Source of the DNA: JACRBK01 sp964427955 | GTDB taxonomy: Bacteria; Chloroflexota; Anaerolineae; Aggregatilineales; Aggregatilineaceae | Length of the DNA: 8,474 bases | Assembly (NCBI GenBank): GCA_964427955.1 | Contig: CAYRWY010000255.1 | Coordinates: 1-8,474, forward strand | Direction: 5' to 3' | Shown: positions 5,920-8,474 of the stretch, in pieces | How the letters are laid out: the number at the start of each line of letters is the position of its first letter | How positions within the stretch are numbered: the stretch's first letter is position 1 | Program-made: the position numbers and the translations under genes | The notes under the pieces: model-generated | Told to the model about the DNA's origin: nothing | What the model saw: the letters and a program-made list of their open reading frames with translations, nothing else | Database searches by the model: none

Positions 5920-8349
5920 ATGCTCATCTCGCGCAGAATCGCATGGCCGGTGCTGTTCGCCCTGCTGCTGGCCGCGATTGGCCTGCCTCACCCGATCCAC
6001 GCGCAGCCCGACCGGGCCGCCTGGACGATCATGTTCTATATGACCGCCGACACCTCCGACATCGAAGACGCCATGCTGCTCGACGTCAACGAGATCGAAT
6101 GGGTGGGCAGCACCGATCAGGTGAACCTGATCGCCCAGGTGGATCGCACCGAGGACGATCCGTCCTGGACCGATACCCGGCGTTTCCGGCTGACCAGGGA
6201 TGCCGACTGGGAGAATATCAACTCGCCGGTGCTGCAAGCGCTGGGCGAAGTGAACCAGGGCGATCCGGCGGCGCTGGTCGATTTCGCGCGCTGGACCGTG
6301 CAGAACTACCCGGCGGATCGCTACGCGCTGATCCTGTCCGATCACGGCGGCGGCTGGACCGGCTTCGGCTGGGACCAGACCAGCGGCGACGATCCGCTGA
6401 CGCTGCCCGAACTCGACCGCGCTTTCGCGCAGATCACCGCCCTGACCGGCGGACCGCTGGCCCTGGTCGGCTTCGACGCCTGCCTGCTGTCCCAGTTGGA
6501 AGTGGTCAAGACGCTGGCGCCCTATGCCGACTTCGCCCTGCTGTCGGAGGAACTGGTCCCCGGCTATGGCTTCGCTTACGACCACACCCTGCCCGCCTTG
6601 ATCGAGAATCCTGCCCTGAACGCTGCCGAGTTGGGCCGCCGTTTCGTGGACGATTATGTCTACTCGTATGCCGAGGGCGAATGGCAAGACGAAGGCGAGA
6701 CGAAATACGACCTGGGCGTGATCGCGCTGGGGCAGGTCCCGCCCATCGACAGCGCGCTCGACCAGTTTGTCAGCGCCGTGCAAAGCGATCCCGGCGGCGT
6801 GCTGAGCGCATTGGGCGTGGCGCGGAACAATGCGCTGACCTTCTCGTCCGACACGCCCGACGACGAAGATTACTTTTCGTCGGTGGATCTGATCGACTTC
6901 TTGACCCTGCTGATCGACCAGTCCGGCAGCCCCAGCGTGACGCAGGCGGCGCAAGCCCTGATCGACGCATCCCGCCAGAGCGTGCTCTATCACGCCGCCA
7001 GCCCGGCGCTGGCCGATTCGCACGGCATCGCGATCTACTTCCCGCGCAACCAGGTCGTGTACGACGACTGGGGCGGCTCGGTCGATTACGTGCAGCAGGT
7101 CCCGCAGATGGCCGCCTGGCAGACTTTCTTGAGCGTGTTTTATGGCACGGCGGCGGCGACCATCCCGCCCGACAGCGTGTCGGATGCCGAGGCCGTGGCG
7201 ATCCAGGCGGTCTATCCGACCGACACGGTGAGCATTCACCAACCGCCGGTCCTCTCGTTCAACACCAACGCCCAGCATATTCTGAAAGTCACCTTTTCGG
7301 CCACGCTCCAGCTCGACAATGGCACCCGGATCATGCTCGACGAATCCGACCTGGAGTCGGCGGAGATCGACACCAGCGGGGAGCCGCTGATCGACTTCCC
7401 GGACGGCTACCAGGAGCACGAGTTCACCTGGGGCGTCGAGATGCCGGTCATCACCGACGGCGTGATCTCCGTCCCCACCCTGCTGATCCCGGATCGCCAG
7501 GACCCCACCGCCTACCTGATCAGCGGGCAGTACACCGGGCAGGACGGGCACGCCACCACCGCCTATTTGAGCCTCGATCCCGACCGCGGGACCGTGACCA
7601 ACATCTGGGGCGTGCTGCAAATGATGGGCAACCATGCGCCGTTCAACATCCACCCTCAGCCCGGCGACACCTTCCTGCCCACCTGGCGGTACCTGGACGA
7701 GCAGGGTAATTACAAGATCGTCCCGGCCAGCACTGCCCCGCTGACCTTTGGCAGCGCGCCCTTCACCTACCACTACGAACCGGCAGTCTCCGGCACCTAT
7801 GTCCTGACCATCCGCCTGGAAGACGTGGCCGGGAACGTGTATACCAGCAGCACGACGGTCACGGTCGATAACGAAGGGCTGGATATGAACTATCGCGGCT
7901 ATACCGACGTCGCGCTGGGGATCAACTTCCTCTATCCCTGGGATTGGCCGGAACCGACCTACTACGACCAGGACGACGGCAGCCTGGAGACGGTGATCAG
8001 CGATGCGGACGAGACGATCACCATCTACCTGACGACCTACGACGCCGCGTCCGACGAGGACCTCTACGCGACGGCGCTGGATTACCTGGACCAGATCGAA
8101 AACGTCACGTACAGCGAAGATACGGTCGAGGACGTGACCGTCTACGGCTACGAGGGATCGATCATCCCGTACACCTACGAGATAGACGGCGCGTCCTACG
8201 TCGGGGCGCTGCTGGCGGTTTACGTGCCCGACCTGGAGACCGGCTACCTGGTGGACCTGGATGCCGTGGCGGCGAAGCGCGATGAGGGCACTGCCGTCTT
8301 CAACGTGCTGATCGGCAGCCTGAATTTTTTCACACCGCCGGAGGGGTAG
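5920..8349 (+). CDS. Secreted clostripain-family (C11) cysteine peptidase with C-terminal PsbP-like region
   Basis: An 809-residue exported protein. A signal peptide has RR near the N-terminus, a hydrophobic core (about 9-22) and probable cleavage after A28 (HPIHA-QPD). The C11 fold follows: the WTIMFYMTAD strand motif (35-44), the catalytic histidine H142 in LSDHGGGW, and the catalytic cysteine C188 in VGFDACLLSQLEV, with SEELVPGYGF (209-218) after it. This His-Cys dyad is characteristic of clan CD peptidases; clostripain itself cleaves after arginine, but specificity here cannot be read. The peptidase region ends near residue 410 (WQTFLSVFYG). A second half, about 430-655, is beta-rich with GTYVLTIRLEDVAGNVYTSS, resembling an Ig/fibronectin-like sandwich; the last part (about 660-805, YTDVALGINFLYPWDWPEP onward) resembles PsbP/Mog1-like domains. 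There is no sortase or membrane anchor, and the protein is very acidic. It is probably translated with the upstream kinase. Similarity in the extension is by eye only. Confidence 0.88.
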   Translation: MLISRRIAWPVLFALLLAAIGLPHPIHAQPDRAAWTIMFYMTADTSDIEDAMLLDVNEIEWVGSTDQVNLIAQVDRTEDDPSWTDTRRFRLTRDADWENINSPVLQALGEVNQGDPAALVDFARWTVQNYPADRYALILSDHGGGWTGFGWDQTSGDDPLTLPELDRAFAQITALTGGPLALVGFDACLLSQLEVVKTLAPYADFALLSEELVPGYGFAYDHTLPALIENPALNAAELGRRFVDDYVYSYAEGEWQDEGETKYDLGVIALGQVPPIDSALDQFVSAVQSDPGGVLSALGVARNNALTFSSDTPDDEDYFSSVDLIDFLTLLIDQSGSPSVTQAAQALIDASRQSVLYHAASPALADSHGIAIYFPRNQVVYDDWGGSVDYVQQVPQMAAWQTFLSVFYGTAAATIPPDSVSDAEAVAIQAVYPTDTVSIHQPPVLSFNTNAQHILKVTFSATLQLDNGTRIMLDESDLESAEIDTSGEPLIDFPDGYQEHEFTWGVEMPVITDGVISVPTLLIPDRQDPTAYLISGQYTGQDGHATTAYLSLDPDRGTVTNIWGVLQMMGNHAPFNIHPQPGDTFLPTWRYLDEQGNYKIVPASTAPLTFGSAPFTYHYEPAVSGTYVLTIRLEDVAGNVYTSSTTVTVDNEGLDMNYRGYTDVALGINFLYPWDWPEPTYYDQDDGSLETVISDADETITIYLTTYDAASDEDLYATALDYLDQIENVTYSEDTVEDVTVYGYEGSIIPYTYEIDGASYVGALLAVYVPDLETGYLVDLDAVAAKRDEGTAVFNVLIGSLNFFTPPEG

Positions 8350-8355
8350 GTCCCG

Positions 8356-8391
8356 AAAAGAAAAACGGCGTGATCCGGGTGGGTCACGCCG
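8356..8391 (-). terminator. Rho-independent terminator of the partial gene at the right edge
   Basis: CGGCGTGA (8366-8373) and TCACGCCG (8384-8391) form a perfect 8-bp stem with a ten-base loop. On the minus strand it is followed by TTTTTCTTTT, a classic U tract, so it terminates the convergent gene ending at 8419. On the plus strand no T run follows the hairpin, so it would be a weak stop for the peptidase transcript at best. Confidence 0.8.
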
Positions 8392-8418
8392 CTGTCGATC
8401 TGGTGGAAAGTCTCGCTT

Positions 8419-8474
8419 CTAGTCCCCGCCGGGCTTGATGCCCGCCATCAGCAGGCCCAACTGCTCGCGCGAGG
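8419..8474 (-). CDS. C-terminal end of a probable ABC transporter ATP-binding protein (partial)
   Basis: Only the last 17 codons and the TAG stop are inside the window; they read SREQLGLLMAGIKPGGD. The ending S/T-R-E-x-L/I-G-L-L-M-A-G is familiar from the C-termini of the two-domain ATPases of nucleoside/simple-sugar importers (YufO/NupO type). With so little sequence this is a guess from recognition of the tail, and no catalytic motif can be seen. The gene is convergent with the peptidase and has its own terminator 28 bases after the stop. Confidence 0.5.
   Translation of the reverse strand, partial: SREQLGLLMAGIKPGGD

Noticed and set aside
5760..7709. A 649-codon plus-strand frame overlapping the kinase end and peptidase, possibly a frameshifted fusion
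   Set aside because: Its first ~45 codons and the rest are arginine- and proline-rich out-of-frame translation. The kinase ends normally after its G2 box and the peptidase has its own ribosome binding site and signal peptide.
5860..7773. A 637-codon open frame on the minus strand opposite the kinase end and the peptidase
   Set aside because: It lies opposite a clearly coding C11 peptidase; its product is low-complexity, rich in G, R, H, Q and V with no recognisable domain, as expected of an antisense shadow in GC-rich DNA.
8366..8391. The right-edge hairpin as terminator of the C11 peptidase transcript
   Set aside because: On the plus strand it is followed by CTGTCGATCTGG with no T run; the T tract is on the minus-strand side, so it serves the convergent gene.
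1..8474. CRISPR arrays, tRNA or rRNA genes, insertion sequences, attachment sites
   Set aside because: No spaced direct repeats, cloverleaf-like sequence, transposase motifs or terminal inverted repeats were seen on either strand.

Overview
The window looks like part of a chromosome from a moderately GC-rich environmental bacterium. The style of the genes (a secreted clostripain-like peptidase with a long C-terminal extension, a REC-PAS-histidine kinase, a GGAGGQNVQKNS-type RF1, an NLPYI variant PrmC, and REP-like and short-period repeats) suggests Chloroflexota, perhaps an Anaerolineae-like lineage. That placement is inference from protein style; the window contains no rRNA or other marker that would fix it.

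Left half, all on the minus strand. From right to left, prfA (release factor 1), prmC (the methyltransferase that modifies the GGQ glutamine of release factors) and a compact tsaC/sua5/yrdC-type gene (threonylcarbamoyl-AMP synthase for tRNA t6A) form a translation-fidelity operon. It starts from an extended -10 promoter at about 4321-4329. prmC and tsaC overlap by an ATGA; prfA and prmC are separated by 59 bp holding a perfect REP-like hairpin. An AT-richer spacer of about 200 bp follows, with a possible promoter. Next comes a BCS1-like AAA ATPase of unknown role, which ends in a strong intrinsic terminator at the left edge.

Right half, on the plus strand. From a second promoter, divergent from the prfA promoter, a two-gene unit is read: a soluble REC-PAS-histidine kinase and, 20 bp later with an excellent ribosome binding site, a secreted C11 (clostripain-family) cysteine peptidase of 809 residues with a large C-terminal extension ending in a PsbP-like segment. 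The tight spacing suggests that a signalling protein and an exported protease are made together. At the right edge the last codons of a convergent minus-strand gene (probably the ATPase of a nucleoside/sugar ABC importer) enter, followed by its own intrinsic terminator.

Most of the window is ordinary. The points that merit a second look are an in-frame 9-nt-period repeat inserted in the linker of prmC, the NLPYI active-site variant of PrmC, the kinase-peptidase pair, and the uncharacterised AAA protein.
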